Assembly (NCBI RefSeq): GCF_025950085.1
Contig: NZ_JAPDDS010000021.1
Coordinates: 1 to 64,000 of the forward strand
Direction: 5' to 3'
Length of the DNA stretch: 64,000 nt
DNA from: Luteolibacter flavescens
GTDB lineage: Bacteria > Verrucomicrobiota > Verrucomicrobiia > Verrucomicrobiales > Akkermansiaceae
How positions within the stretch are numbered: the first letter of the stretch is position 1; the number at the start of each line of letters is the position of its first letter. Positions 1 to 8,646 of this stretch are shown one piece after another. A program made the position numbers and the translations under genes. Under the pieces are notes generated by a model. The model saw nothing but the letters and a program-made list of their open reading frames with translations, ran no database searches and was not told the DNA's origin.

Positions 1-5
1 CCATA

Positions 6-25
6 GGTGTCGGATATCCGACACC
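6..25. promoter_or_regulatory. 20-bp perfect palindrome
   Basis: The bases from 6 to 25 read the same on both strands, with no spacer (arms GGTGTCGGAT and ATCCGACACC). It lies just beyond the 3' end of the isomerase-like gene. It could be an operator for a gene to the left of the window or a small terminator-like hairpin; no T-tract follows, so a protein-binding site is slightly more likely. Confidence 0.4.
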
Positions 26-80
26 GACGATTGCCCAGCTCCAAGAACCTACGGACGGTGCTGCGGACCACGCTTACCTT

Positions 81-1007
81 CTAGCAGCGCTCGGGAAACT
101 TGTGCTTCCACACGGCGAAGGCCTCCTTGATGTCCTTCGATCTCTGGCTGGGGCTGAGTTCCCAGATGATGGGGCAGCCCTCGGGGAAGAAGGGGAGCAG
201 CGATTGGTAATCCAGCGTGCCCATGAATGGGGTGCGGTGATCTCGCTCCGGCCACTGCACGTCGTGGAGGTGGCCGCCGATCAGGTGCGGGGAGATCCTC
301 CGCAGCCACTCGACGTGATCCAGCAGGCCGAGGTTGTGCTTGAGCTGCACGTGGCCAAAGTCATGCCAATAGCCGACCCAAGGATTGTCCGCGAAGTGCT
401 CCTGCAGGCGCACCATCTCCCGCTCGTTGGGCATGTCCTCGAAGCGCGAGCGTGATTCCACAGCGAGCTTCACCCCGTATTTCGCCGCCTTTTCAGCGAT
501 CTCTTCCAGCGCCTCGATGGCGCGCTGGTAGTAGAGCGGGGCGATCTTCTCGCGCTTCTTCACGAAGGCGATCTTCTCCGCTGCATACTCGGCACCGTTC
601 CTGCCTTCTTCAGCGACCATGGAAGTCAGCCGCTTGGTCCACTTGCGCGGATTCATCGGCACGGAGCCCATGTGGAGCACGAGGTACTGCGCCTTGAATT
701 CCGCGGCCAGTTCCAGCGTCTTCATCGTCATCTCCATCGCCCGCTCGCGATCCGCCGGGCGGTGCGAGGTGTATTCGTAGGCGTCCGGCGCATCGATCAT
801 CACCTCGACGGGCGAGGGGAAGTAGTTGTGCACGCCCGAGCAGGTGAATTTCCCGGCGGCGTAGGCCTTCTTGATCCCCGGGAGCTTCGCGATGGTCATG
901 CCGTGCGAGAGCTCGATATTCGTGAAGCCGAGCTCGAGGATCTCATCGATCATCGATTCGCCCTCGTGATGGCGCGAGTTGTTCCAGCAGGTGGAGAAGG
1001 AAAGCAT
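81..1007 (-). CDS. Sugar phosphate isomerase/epimerase-like TIM-barrel protein
   Basis: A 308-residue protein of the xylose-isomerase-like/AP-endonuclease-2 TIM-barrel superfamily, which uses divalent metal to isomerise or epimerise sugars. Visible family signatures are an early ELGFTNIELS strand-turn (about residues 26-35), the central YLVLHMGS strand with a metal-ligand-type His, LAVESRSRFEDMPN with the typical Glu, WHDFGHVQ with Asp/His, and a late GGHLHDV followed by a WELSPSQ Glu strand. These positions match the usual metal-binding residues of the superfamily. There is no signal peptide, so it is cytoplasmic. The substrate cannot be told from sequence. It is transcribed in the same direction as the phosphatase upstream, 35 bp away, so the two may be co-transcribed. 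Confidence 0.85.
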   Translation of the reverse strand: MLSFSTCWNNSRHHEGESMIDEILELGFTNIELSHGMTIAKLPGIKKAYAAGKFTCSGVHNYFPSPVEVMIDAPDAYEYTSHRPADRERAMEMTMKTLELAAEFKAQYLVLHMGSVPMNPRKWTKRLTSMVAEEGRNGAEYAAEKIAFVKKREKIAPLYYQRAIEALEEIAEKAAKYGVKLAVESRSRFEDMPNEREMVRLQEHFADNPWVGYWHDFGHVQLKHNLGLLDHVEWLRRISPHLIGGHLHDVQWPERDHRTPFMGTLDYQSLLPFFPEGCPIIWELSPSQRSKDIKEAFAVWKHKFPERC

Positions 1008-1042
1008 GCTAGGGAATCTGGAGAGAGTTGTTCGGAGGGATG

Positions 1043-1534
1043 TCAGCCGATCTGGCGCTTGATGGAATCCAGCAGCCCTTGGCAGGCATCCTCCACCAGA
1101 TCGGCCACTTCTTCAAAGCCCCGCTGGCCGCCATAGTAGGGATCCGGGACGTGGCTGGCTTCCTTTTCAACGCAGTATTCGACCAGCAGGCGGATTTTTC
1201 CCCGATACGTCCCCGCACGGTCGAGGCGGCGGAGGTCCTTGAGATTGTCCTCATCGGCGGCCAGCACGAGATCGAAGTCCCGCAAATCTTCCGACGTCAC
1301 CTGACGCGAGCGACCGGTGATCTCGTAGCCCCGGCGGCGCAGCGTGTCAGCCATGCGCGGGTCAGGGCCCTTGCCCGCATGGTAACCGATGGTGCCCGCG
1401 GAATCGATGTGGATGGCGTCAGTCAGCCCTTCTTCGTCCACCTGTTTCCGGAAGACGATCTCGGCAGCCGGGGAACGGCAGATGTTCCCCATACAGACGA
1501 AGAGGACGCGGAAGGGCTTGCGGTCGGCGGGCAT
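1043..1534 (-). CDS. Low-molecular-weight protein tyrosine phosphatase
   Basis: A 163-residue cytoplasmic phosphatase of the LMW-PTP family. The N-terminal P-loop VLFVCMGNICRSP carries the catalytic C-X5-R signature (Cys at about residue 14), and the general-acid loop is VPDPYYGG near residue 130. Length and motif spacing fit the family (about 150-165 residues). Substrate is unknown; such enzymes can act on bacterial tyrosine kinases, exopolysaccharide systems or arsenate. The start is fixed by MPADRKPF directly before the first strand. The first codons and the region upstream are duplicated 3.3 kb to the right, in front of the sulfatase gene. Confidence 0.93.
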   Translation of the reverse strand: MPADRKPFRVLFVCMGNICRSPAAEIVFRKQVDEEGLTDAIHIDSAGTIGYHAGKGPDPRMADTLRRRGYEITGRSRQVTSEDLRDFDLVLAADEDNLKDLRRLDRAGTYRGKIRLLVEYCVEKEASHVPDPYYGGQRGFEEVADLVEDACQGLLDSIKRQIG

Positions 1535-1593
1535 TGGCGGTCGGGGTTCCGGTCATGGTCAGGATTCCCGGGCGAGCGGCAATGGCAAAATCC
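1502..1593. repeat. Left copy of a ~90-bp duplication (PTP start plus sulfatase 5' remnant)
   Basis: This stretch aligns without gaps to 4844-4935 (constant offset 3342). The first 30 bp match at 29 positions, the middle is diverged, and the last 30 bp match again at most positions. On the minus strand it contains the functional start of the phosphatase. On the plus strand an ATG at 1555 begins MVRIPGRAAMAK, clearly related to the sulfatase N-terminus MLRIPALAAIAK, then the frame decays. It is therefore a remnant of a sulfatase 5' end. Confidence 0.75.
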
Positions 1594-1750
1594 GCCGCTT
1601 GGGATCGGGCGCGCATCGGATATCGTGGAGTCGGAAAAACTCCCGTGGTTTGTAGCGGTCGAAGGCTTATAGGGGAGATGAGTTTGTTCTTGTTGCGATG
1701 TTGAAGAATTGGTCCAAGACCGATGCCGTATCGCTGCCAAACCGCTTCTC

Positions 1751-4700
1751 ATGATTTCTTCTTCCCCCCTTCGAGCCACATTTCTTTTCCACGGCCTGGT
1801 AATGCTCTCGGTGGCCCTTTTGCAAGGAGCGGAAGCATCCGCTTCCATCGTGAGGTTCGTGGACCCGCATCCGACTGCAGGGAACGAGTTCGGAGCTTCG
1901 GTGGTGTTGCTGAGCACGGGCAATGTCGTGGTCACTGCTCCCTCTTCGAGTTACAACGGATACCGATCCGGCTCGGTTTATCTCTTCAACGGGAAGACCG
2001 GAGCGCTCATCAGTGAGTTGCATGGTTCCTCCTATCAGGACCGAATTGGTTCGGATGGGGTGACGAAGGTCGGCGACGGCAATTTTGTGATCCGGAGCCA
2101 GGATTGGGACAATGGATCGGTCGTGAATGCAGGTGCTGTCACCTGGGGCAGCGGCGTCAGCGGGGTTAGTGGCGTGGTCAGCGCGTCGAATAGCCTGGTG
2201 GGCAGTTCGCTCTCCGATCGGGTGAGCAACGGTGGACTGACCGTGCTCGCGAACGGAAATTACGTGGTTAGAAGTTCAGCCTGGAAGGGAGGGGCGGGTG
2301 CCGTCACCTGGGGCAGCGGCGCTACTGGGGTGAGCGGGGTGGTCGGGCCTGAGATTAGCCTTGTCGGTAGCAAATCGAATGACGGGGTCGGAGTGGTCAC
2401 CGAGCTGGCAAACGGCAATTATGTCGTCACGAGCCCGGCTTGGGACAATGGTCTCCTCACCGATGTGGGTGCCGTGACATTGTGCTCAGGCTCTGCGGGT
2501 CTGGCGGGCGTGGTCAGCAGCGCGAACAGCCTGGTCGGCAGCAAAGCTGGCGATAAGGTTGGAACAGAAGTGCTCCCTCTTCCGGGCGGGCACTTTGTGG
2601 TACGCAGCCCCGACTGGGATCGCGATACGGTGATTGATGCAGGGGCGGTGACCTGGGTGCATGGAACCGAAGGGCTGACCGGCACTATCACGATGGAGAA
2701 CAGCGTGGTCGGAAGGGCTGCGGGCGATCGGATCGGCACGTCGCTGGCGGTGCTGGGCAATGGACACTACGTGATCGGAAGCACGGATTTTGATAACGAC
2801 GGAGTCTCGAACGTGGGTGCCGCCACCTGGATGAATGGGGGGACGGGAACCTCCGGCGTTCTCAGCGCAGCCAATAGCCTGGTAGGCAGTTCGGCAAACG
2901 ACCGTGTGGGAAGTCAGGTGACCGCGTTGACCAACGGCAACTATGTGGTCTCCAGCCCGAACTGGAGCAATGCCGGCGCTGCAAGAGCCGGAGCTGCCAC
3001 CTGGCGCCCGGGAAATGCTGCCTCCAGCGGTGTCGTGAGCACGGCCAACAGCGTGGTCGGCAGCACGGCGAGCGATCAGGTGGGCACGAATGTCCTGCCG
3101 CTGAACAACGGCAACTACGTCGTATCAAGCCGCTTCTGGAGCAATGCAGGAGCATCGGGCGCAGGGGCTGCCACCTGGTGTCCGGGCACGGGCGTGTCAG
3201 CCGCTACGGTCAGTCCCTTGAACAGTCTGGTGGGTAGCCGGACCAACGACAATGTGGGTGCCTTGATTGCCCTCCGGAATGGAAACTATCTTGTCGAAAG
3301 CACGGACTGGGACAATGGCAGCATCGTGGACGCAGGGGCGGTGACGTGGGGAAGTGGCACCACCGGCATCAGCGGCACCGTCAGTCCGTCGAACAGTCTC
3401 GTCGGAGCCAGCGCGGATGACAAAGCCGGATTCCGTGGTATTTCCACTCTCCCAAACGGAAACTATCTCGTCAGGACTGCTTCCTGGGACAACGGAACGG
3501 CAGTGAATGCCGGAGCAGTCACCTGGGGCAATGGCGTGACGGGAACGACCGGTCCGATCAGCAGTTCCAATAGCCTCGTCGGAAGCCGGGCCAATGAGAG
3601 CATCGGGCAGACCGTGCGAATCCTGAGCAACGGCAACTACGTCGTGGCAAGCCCGGCCTGGAACAACGGGAACGTGGCCAACGCGGGTGCCGTGACCTGG
3701 GGTAGCGGCACCTCCGGCGTCTCCGGTGCAGTCTCGACATCGAACAGCTTGGTAGGCACCTCGGAGAGCGATGCGGTGGGAGCCAGTATCACGCACCTCA
3801 CCAATGGGAACTATGTCGTGGCCAGCCGGGGATGGGATCACGGTCAAGTAAGGAACATCGGTGCCGCGACCTGGTGCAGCGGTTTGACCGGGCTCACCGG
3901 TCCGGTGACTGCCGCCAACAGCATCACCGGCGAGGCGGCCGACGCGGGCTTCAGCAGCATCATTCCGGATGAAGATGCAGGGGTCTTTTACGCTGCTTTT
4001 GTAAGCGGTGGAGCGGTCACCATGATTCCCGGTTCACTGACCGAGGGCGCATCCCCGCGTCCGCTGGTCACCTTAGCAGAAGGATCCTCCACGCTCATCG
4101 ACGGGAGCACCTCGCCCGTGAGTTTCGGAGATCCCGCGGTGGGTGTCGGTGTTACGAAGACCTTCACGATTTCGAATCCGGGCAACGCCGATCTGATTCT
4201 TGGCGGCATCACCAGGGAGGGCGAACATGCCGGAGACTTCGTGGTGGGGTCACCTGCGGGGATGACGATTGCTCCGGGCGGCAGCACGACTTTCACGATC
4301 ACTTTCACTCCTTTGGATGCTGGCGTGAGAACGGCAGTGCTCCGCATCGCGAGCAACGCGGGGAGTCCGGCGGATTTCTTCGACGTGCTCCTGACCGGGG
4401 GCTCTGCCTATGGCAAGTGGGCGCAGGATGCGGGGCTGACCGGTGCCGCGGCCGAGGCGTCGGCCACTCCATTCGGAGACGGTGTTCCGAATCTCTTGAA
4501 GTATGCATTCAATATGGACGGGACCCGGCCGGACCGGCGGATGCTCACTGCGGAGGGCACGGCGGGGTTGCCTTTGATCGAGGTCGATACCAGCCTTGGA
4601 GTGGTGATCCTGCATGTCTCCTATCTGCGTCGCGTTGGCAGCGGACTCATTTACACGCCGCAGTCGTCTGTGAATCTGAGGGATTTCACCCAAATGTTTC

Positions 4701-4816
4701 CAAACATGGGGAACGAAGTTGTCACCCCCATCAATGGCGAATGGGAGCGGGTGACCATTCAGCACTTGGCGGACGAACAGGCGAAATTCGTCCGGGTGGA
4801 AGTCAAGAAGCCCTGA
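1751..4816 (+). CDS. Secreted repeat (propeller-like) protein with choice-of-anchor-D domain
   Basis: About 1021 residues from the ATG at 1751, chosen because it begins a good Sec signal peptide (hydrophobic FLFHGLVMLSVALLQGAEASA); an in-frame codon at 1709 is also open. The body is 11-12 tandem repeats of about 55-65 residues with the consensus NSLVGS-x3-D-x-VG, NGNYVV-x-S-x-WDNG, AGAVTWGSG, predicted all-beta and propeller-like. Residues around 790-880 form an ASPM/SPD-2/Hydin-type beta-sandwich (FTISNPGNADLIL ... FTITFTPLDAGVR). The C-terminus contains NLLKYAFNMD, typical of secreted Verrucomicrobia proteins. Probably extracellular or surface-attached; function unknown. It lies between two copies of a short duplication that separates the phosphatase from the sulfatase. 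Confidence 0.8.
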   Translation: MISSSPLRATFLFHGLVMLSVALLQGAEASASIVRFVDPHPTAGNEFGASVVLLSTGNVVVTAPSSSYNGYRSGSVYLFNGKTGALISELHGSSYQDRIGSDGVTKVGDGNFVIRSQDWDNGSVVNAGAVTWGSGVSGVSGVVSASNSLVGSSLSDRVSNGGLTVLANGNYVVRSSAWKGGAGAVTWGSGATGVSGVVGPEISLVGSKSNDGVGVVTELANGNYVVTSPAWDNGLLTDVGAVTLCSGSAGLAGVVSSANSLVGSKAGDKVGTEVLPLPGGHFVVRSPDWDRDTVIDAGAVTWVHGTEGLTGTITMENSVVGRAAGDRIGTSLAVLGNGHYVIGSTDFDNDGVSNVGAATWMNGGTGTSGVLSAANSLVGSSANDRVGSQVTALTNGNYVVSSPNWSNAGAARAGAATWRPGNAASSGVVSTANSVVGSTASDQVGTNVLPLNNGNYVVSSRFWSNAGASGAGAATWCPGTGVSAATVSPLNSLVGSRTNDNVGALIALRNGNYLVESTDWDNGSIVDAGAVTWGSGTTGISGTVSPSNSLVGASADDKAGFRGISTLPNGNYLVRTASWDNGTAVNAGAVTWGNGVTGTTGPISSSNSLVGSRANESIGQTVRILSNGNYVVASPAWNNGNVANAGAVTWGSGTSGVSGAVSTSNSLVGTSESDAVGASITHLTNGNYVVASRGWDHGQVRNIGAATWCSGLTGLTGPVTAANSITGEAADAGFSSIIPDEDAGVFYAAFVSGGAVTMIPGSLTEGASPRPLVTLAEGSSTLIDGSTSPVSFGDPAVGVGVTKTFTISNPGNADLILGGITREGEHAGDFVVGSPAGMTIAPGGSTTFTITFTPLDAGVRTAVLRIASNAGSPADFFDVLLTGGSAYGKWAQDAGLTGAAAEASATPFGDGVPNLLKYAFNMDGTRPDRRMLTAEGTAGLPLIEVDTSLGVVILHVSYLRRVGSGLIYTPQSSVNLRDFTQMFPNMGNEVVTPINGEWERVTIQHLADEQAKFVRVEVKKP

Positions 4817-4843
4817 GCCGCCCCACCGCCATCATCGGACAGC

Positions 4844-4935
4844 GAGGACGCGGAAGAGCTTGCGGTCGGCGGGTATGGTCGCGAAAAGCTCCCGGCATGC
4901 TCCGCATTCCCGCGCTCGCGGCAATCGCAAAGGTC
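4844..4935. repeat. Right copy of the ~90-bp duplication (PTP remnant plus sulfatase start)
   Basis: Partner of 1502-1593. On the minus strand it still encodes PADRKLFRVL, matching the phosphatase N-terminus PADRKPFRVL, and then hits a stop; on the plus strand it holds the intact sulfatase start at 4897. Together the two copies imply that phosphatase and sulfatase were once divergent neighbours. Confidence 0.75.
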
Positions 4936-6705
4936 CTGCTGTCGGTCGCGTTTGCGGCCGGGCCGAATGTCATCGTGGTGATCACCGATGACCAGGGCTA
5001 CGGCGACATCTCCGCACATGGCAGCACGAAGGTGAAGACGCCGGCGCTGGACAAGTTCCGCGCCGAGTCCACGTCGCTCGACCGCTACTATGCCAGCCCG
5101 ACCTGCGCGCCCACCCGGGCGGCGCTGATGACGGGCCTGCACGAGTTCCGCTGCGGGGTCAGCCATACCCTCATGGGGCGCAGTTTGCTGAGACCGGGCA
5201 TTCCCACGCTGCCGGAGATGTTCCGCGCTGCGGGATACCGCACGGGGATCATCGGAAAGTGGCACCTCGGGGATGCCTATCCGTGCCGTCCGGAAGACCG
5301 TGGCTTCGATGATGTCTTCGTCCACGGCGGCGGGGGCATCGGCCAGACACCGGACTATTGGGGGAATGGCTATTTCGACCCGATGATCCGGCGGCGCTCC
5401 GGTTGGGAAAAGACCAGCGGCTATTGCACGGAGGTCTTCTTCAAGGAGGCGATCACCTGGGTGAACGAGCGCGTCGCGGCGAAGCAGCCCTTCTTCCTGC
5501 AGCTCGCCACGAATGCGCCGCACTCTCCCTACATCCCTCCGCAGAAGGATTCGAAACTCACCGGAGTGGATGCCTTTCACGCGATGATCGAGGACATCGA
5601 CACGCAATTCGGCCGGCTGATGCAGGCGCTGGAGAAAAGCGGTGCGGACAAGAACACGATCGTCGTCTTCACGACCGACAACGGTTCGGCGGGAGCGGCG
5701 GCGAATGCCGGGATGAAGGGTAGGAAAGGCAGCCCGGATGAAGGGGGCGTGCGCGTGCCTTGCTTCGTGCGCTGGCCCGGGAAAATCGGAGAGGGGAGGG
5801 TGGTCCGCGACGTGACCGCCCATCTCGACCTGTTGCCCACCCTGACCAACTTGGCCGGTGTCGCCCGGCCCGAGAAATGGACCGGCGATGGCGTTGACCT
5901 CGCGCCTGCGCTGCGGGGAGAGGCTGAGTTTCCGAAGAACCGGCTGCTTTTCACCCAGGTCGGGCGTTGGCCGGGGGATGCTGCCGCCGGGCGATTCCGC
6001 GCGCAGGATTTCTCGGTCCGTGACGACCGCTGGTGCCTCGTCGGGCTGGAGCTCTACGACCTGCTGGCAGATCCGGGGCAGAAGACCGACCTCTTCCCGG
6101 AGCAGCCCGCGGAGGCGCAGCGACTCCTGACGGCCTACGGACGCTGGTGGGAGGAGGTGCTGCCTGCCGTGCGGGAGCCGGTGCGATACGTGATCGGGGC
6201 CGAGGCATCACCGGTGGTCCGGTTGACGGCGCACGATTGGTGGCCGTCGAAGGAGGCTGACGAGGTGCGCGGTGCCGAGACCGTGGTCACCCACGAGCAG
6301 ATCCGCACCTTTCTGAGAAATGCGCAGGTCGCCGGGACGCGGAATTCTTTACCATCCACCTCCGGCCACTGGAAGCTGGAGGTGGCCCGCGACGGGAACT
6401 ATGAGATCGCCTTTGGTCTCGTCCCGCCGGAGGCACCGGCAGAGGACCGGCGGGCCTTCGGGCGCTTGCGGCCGGGAGTCGCGCACGTCCGAGCCGGTCA
6501 GGAGGAGGCCAAGATGATGGTGCAGGAAGGGGCCACCCTGCTGAAGGTGCCGCTGGACCTGGATGCCGGGCCGCTTGATCTGGAGGCTTGGTTTGACGGG
6601 CAGCTTCTCAATGACCGCATCCTCGGAGCCTTTTTCGTTTCCATCGAGCGGAAGGGGGAACGGAAGTCCCCGAAGTTGGATTTGAAACCGCGGCCTGCGA
6701 ATTGA
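4897..6705 (+). CDS. Secreted sulfatase (arylsulfatase-type, formylglycine-dependent)
   Basis: About 602 residues starting with a short signal peptide (MLRIPALAAIAKVLLSVAFA). The alkaline-phosphatase-fold core begins NVIVVITDDQGYGD with the metal-binding Asp pair. The activation motif SPTCAPTRAALMTG contains C-A-P-T-R, the C-x-P-x-R signature whose Cys becomes formylglycine. GKWHLGD and FTTDNGS supply the further Lys/His and Asp/Asn ligands. The first ~430 residues are catalytic; the C-terminal ~150 residues form an accessory beta-rich part. It would act in the periplasm or outside the cell on sulfated glycans. An anaerobic-type or FGE activating enzyme must be encoded elsewhere. The start is chosen by the signal peptide; the frame is open further upstream but overlaps the previous gene. 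Confidence 0.92.
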   Translation: MLRIPALAAIAKVLLSVAFAAGPNVIVVITDDQGYGDISAHGSTKVKTPALDKFRAESTSLDRYYASPTCAPTRAALMTGLHEFRCGVSHTLMGRSLLRPGIPTLPEMFRAAGYRTGIIGKWHLGDAYPCRPEDRGFDDVFVHGGGGIGQTPDYWGNGYFDPMIRRRSGWEKTSGYCTEVFFKEAITWVNERVAAKQPFFLQLATNAPHSPYIPPQKDSKLTGVDAFHAMIEDIDTQFGRLMQALEKSGADKNTIVVFTTDNGSAGAAANAGMKGRKGSPDEGGVRVPCFVRWPGKIGEGRVVRDVTAHLDLLPTLTNLAGVARPEKWTGDGVDLAPALRGEAEFPKNRLLFTQVGRWPGDAAAGRFRAQDFSVRDDRWCLVGLELYDLLADPGQKTDLFPEQPAEAQRLLTAYGRWWEEVLPAVREPVRYVIGAEASPVVRLTAHDWWPSKEADEVRGAETVVTHEQIRTFLRNAQVAGTRNSLPSTSGHWKLEVARDGNYEIAFGLVPPEAPAEDRRAFGRLRPGVAHVRAGQEEAKMMVQEGATLLKVPLDLDAGPLDLEAWFDGQLLNDRILGAFFVSIERKGERKSPKLDLKPRPAN

Positions 6706-6767
6706 AAGATCCCGCGCAACTTCTGCCGGACGGCCGGGTTTGAGCCGACCGGAGATCGATACCTATC

Positions 6768-8144
6768 ATGAAAAACACCGCCACCATCGGAATTGCGGCC
6801 CTCCTCGCCGGAGCTGCCGGGGGTTATCTCGCCGGAAAATCCGGTTCAACGGGCAGCGAGGCGACCGCCGCGGCGGAGTCTACGATGCAGGGCACGAAGT
6901 CCAGCAACCGCGCCGGCAGCACGTCCGCTTCCGATGCGTCGAAGAAGGGTCCGCGCAATGCCAGCGAGGCTCTCAGCGAGCCGGGTCAACTCGCTCGCAT
7001 GCAGGGACTCATCGATCTCTATGCCGGCATGAATGCCGACCAGCTCGCGGATGCCGCAGGCAAGCTGGAAGACCTGCCGATGTCCCAGCGCATCATGGCC
7101 TCGATGCTCCTTTTCGCCCGCTGGGGTGAGATCGACCCGCAGGGCGCGCTTGCCCACGCGGCCACCCTCGGCCCGGGCGGCATGTTTGCCCGTCCGACCA
7201 TCCTCCAGAGCTGGGCCAGCACGGACCCGGCAAATGCCGCGAAGTATTTCAGCGAGAATCCGGGCGAATTCGCCATGATGGGCGGCTTCGGCGGCCCCGG
7301 CGGTGGCGGCAATCCCGCCTCCACGATCGCCGCGGAGTGGGCGAAGCTCGATCCCGACGCCGCCCTCGCTTGGGCGAATGGCCTGACCGGTGAAAACCAG
7401 TCCAACGCTCTGCGCTCCATCGTCGGCGAGCTCGCCAACACCGACCCGACCAAGGCCGCCCAGATCGCTTCCACCCTCACGGGTCGCGAGCAGATCGCCG
7501 CCTACGGCGACATCGCCGAGAAGCTGGCTGCGAAGGACTTCGCTTCCGCCGAGAGCTTCATCAATGGTCTCCCTGCCGAAGCCCGCGAGCGTGCCTTGTC
7601 CGATGCGCTGAACGTGCTCGCACGCACCGACCCGCAGACCGCTGCTGCCAAGATCGCACAGATGTCCGAAGGCGGCGATCGCGACCGTGCGATCGCCCGC
7701 GTGGCCGAAGGCTGGGCCCGCCAGGACCCCGCCGCTGCCGCCGCCTGGGTGAGCCAGCAGTCCACGGAAGACATGGATGACGCTGTCCGCTCGGTGGTCT
7801 CCGCATGGGCCGGTCGCGACAGCGCTGCGGCCCTTTCCTGGATCCAGTCCCAGCCACAAGGCGAGGTCCGCGACGAGGCGATCGGCACCTACATCTGGAC
7901 GAATCGCAGCTCCGATCCGCAGAGCACCATCCAGCTCGCCGAGAGCATCTCCGACGAGGGCGACCGCAATCGCTCCATCTTCATGGCCACGCGCCGCTGG
8001 ATGCAGCAGGACAGCGCGGCTGCCACCAACTACATCCAGCAATCCACCACGCTCAGCGATGAGGCCAAGCAGCGCATCATCGAAGGCGGCGGTCGCGGTG
8101 GCTGGGGTGGCGGCGGCGGTGGTCGCGGTGGCCGTGGCCGCTGA
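6768..8144 (+). CDS. Membrane-anchored helical-repeat protein with Gly/Arg-rich tail
   Basis: A 458-residue protein. Residues 4-24 (ATIGIAALLAGAAGGYLAG) form an N-terminal membrane anchor or signal sequence. Residues 50-430 are degenerate alpha-helical repeats of about 30-35 residues with recurring WA-x2-DP-x-AA-x-AW and RD-x-A-x2 cores, resembling TPR/Sel1-like or HEAT-like solenoids. The last 20 residues are nearly pure Gly/Arg/Trp. No enzyme motif is visible, so a scaffold or binding role outside the cytoplasmic membrane is the best guess. It is followed within 30 bp by a strong terminator. Similar solenoid proteins are common in Verrucomicrobiota and are of unknown function. Confidence 0.8.
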   Translation: MKNTATIGIAALLAGAAGGYLAGKSGSTGSEATAAAESTMQGTKSSNRAGSTSASDASKKGPRNASEALSEPGQLARMQGLIDLYAGMNADQLADAAGKLEDLPMSQRIMASMLLFARWGEIDPQGALAHAATLGPGGMFARPTILQSWASTDPANAAKYFSENPGEFAMMGGFGGPGGGGNPASTIAAEWAKLDPDAALAWANGLTGENQSNALRSIVGELANTDPTKAAQIASTLTGREQIAAYGDIAEKLAAKDFASAESFINGLPAEARERALSDALNVLARTDPQTAAAKIAQMSEGGDRDRAIARVAEGWARQDPAAAAAWVSQQSTEDMDDAVRSVVSAWAGRDSAAALSWIQSQPQGEVRDEAIGTYIWTNRSSDPQSTIQLAESISDEGDRNRSIFMATRRWMQQDSAAATNYIQQSTTLSDEAKQRIIEGGGRGGWGGGGGGRGGRGR

Positions 8145-8170
8145 TTCCGGTCCCGAGGAAATTTGACAAG

Positions 8171-8207
8171 CCCGCTCCCGGCGCAAATCGTCGGGGGCGG
8201 GTTTTTT
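8171..8207 (+). terminator. Rho-independent terminator after the helical-repeat gene
   Basis: A 10-bp stem (CCCGCTCCCG with CGGGGGCGGG, one G-T pair) closes an 11-nt loop and is followed directly by six T. It lies 26 bp after the stop of the upstream gene. The next start codon begins only 2 bp after the T-tract. Confidence 0.85.
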
Positions 8208-8208
8208 C

Positions 8209-8640
8209 ATGTGGGTCCCTGAGGATACATACGCCATCACGCGCATCGATCTGCCACGTGCCGGGACGCACGGCTGGCAGGTGCGGCTGCAGCGTCGTGG
8301 CGTGAAGTATGGGAAATTTTTCGCGGATCGCCAACTCGGCGGGCCCCGCGAGGCCTATGCTGCTGCCCGCCAATGGCGCGAGGAGGTCGTGGAACAATTC
8401 GCGGCAGAGGAAGCCCAAGCCCGCATCTGCCGTCCCTCCCCGCGGAATCAATCCGGCGTGGTGGGCGTATCGAAGATCCGGATCATCGCCGCGAATGGCA
8501 CCGAATACTGGTTCTGGCAGGCCGCGTGGTGCCCGTCGCCGGGCGAGCGGCGCAGCGTGAAATTCTCGATCAAGCGCCACGGTGACCGCCAGGCCTTTCG
8601 CCTGGCAGTCGAGGCCCGTCGGGACGGGACCGGGGCGTAG
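8209..8640 (+). CDS. Small AP2/ERF-like DNA-binding protein
   Basis: A 143-residue protein with two similar halves. The second half, SGVVGVSKIRI ... WFWQAAWC ... RSVKFSIKRHGDRQAFRLAVEARR (about residues 81-138), follows the pattern of the AP2 domain: a YRGV-like first strand, an aromatic middle strand, and a helix rich in Ala after the FS-x-K-x-G-x2-A-F turn. In bacteria such domains occur in phage and homing-endonuclease proteins and as free-standing DNA binders. The first half (HGWQVRLQRRGVKYGKFFADRQLGGPREAYAAARQWREEV) looks like a second, diverged copy. No nuclease motif is seen. The start codon sits 2 bp behind the terminator, so transcription must start inside or read through it. Confidence 0.65.
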   Translation: MWVPEDTYAITRIDLPRAGTHGWQVRLQRRGVKYGKFFADRQLGGPREAYAAARQWREEVVEQFAAEEAQARICRPSPRNQSGVVGVSKIRIIAANGTEYWFWQAAWCPSPGERRSVKFSIKRHGDRQAFRLAVEARRDGTGA

Positions 8641-8646
8641 CGGCTG

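Noticed and set aside
6846-8246. Long minus-strand frame opposite the helical-repeat gene
   Set aside because: It runs through the terminator and is rich in Gly/Ala/Arg without motifs; the plus-strand product has an anchor and repeats.
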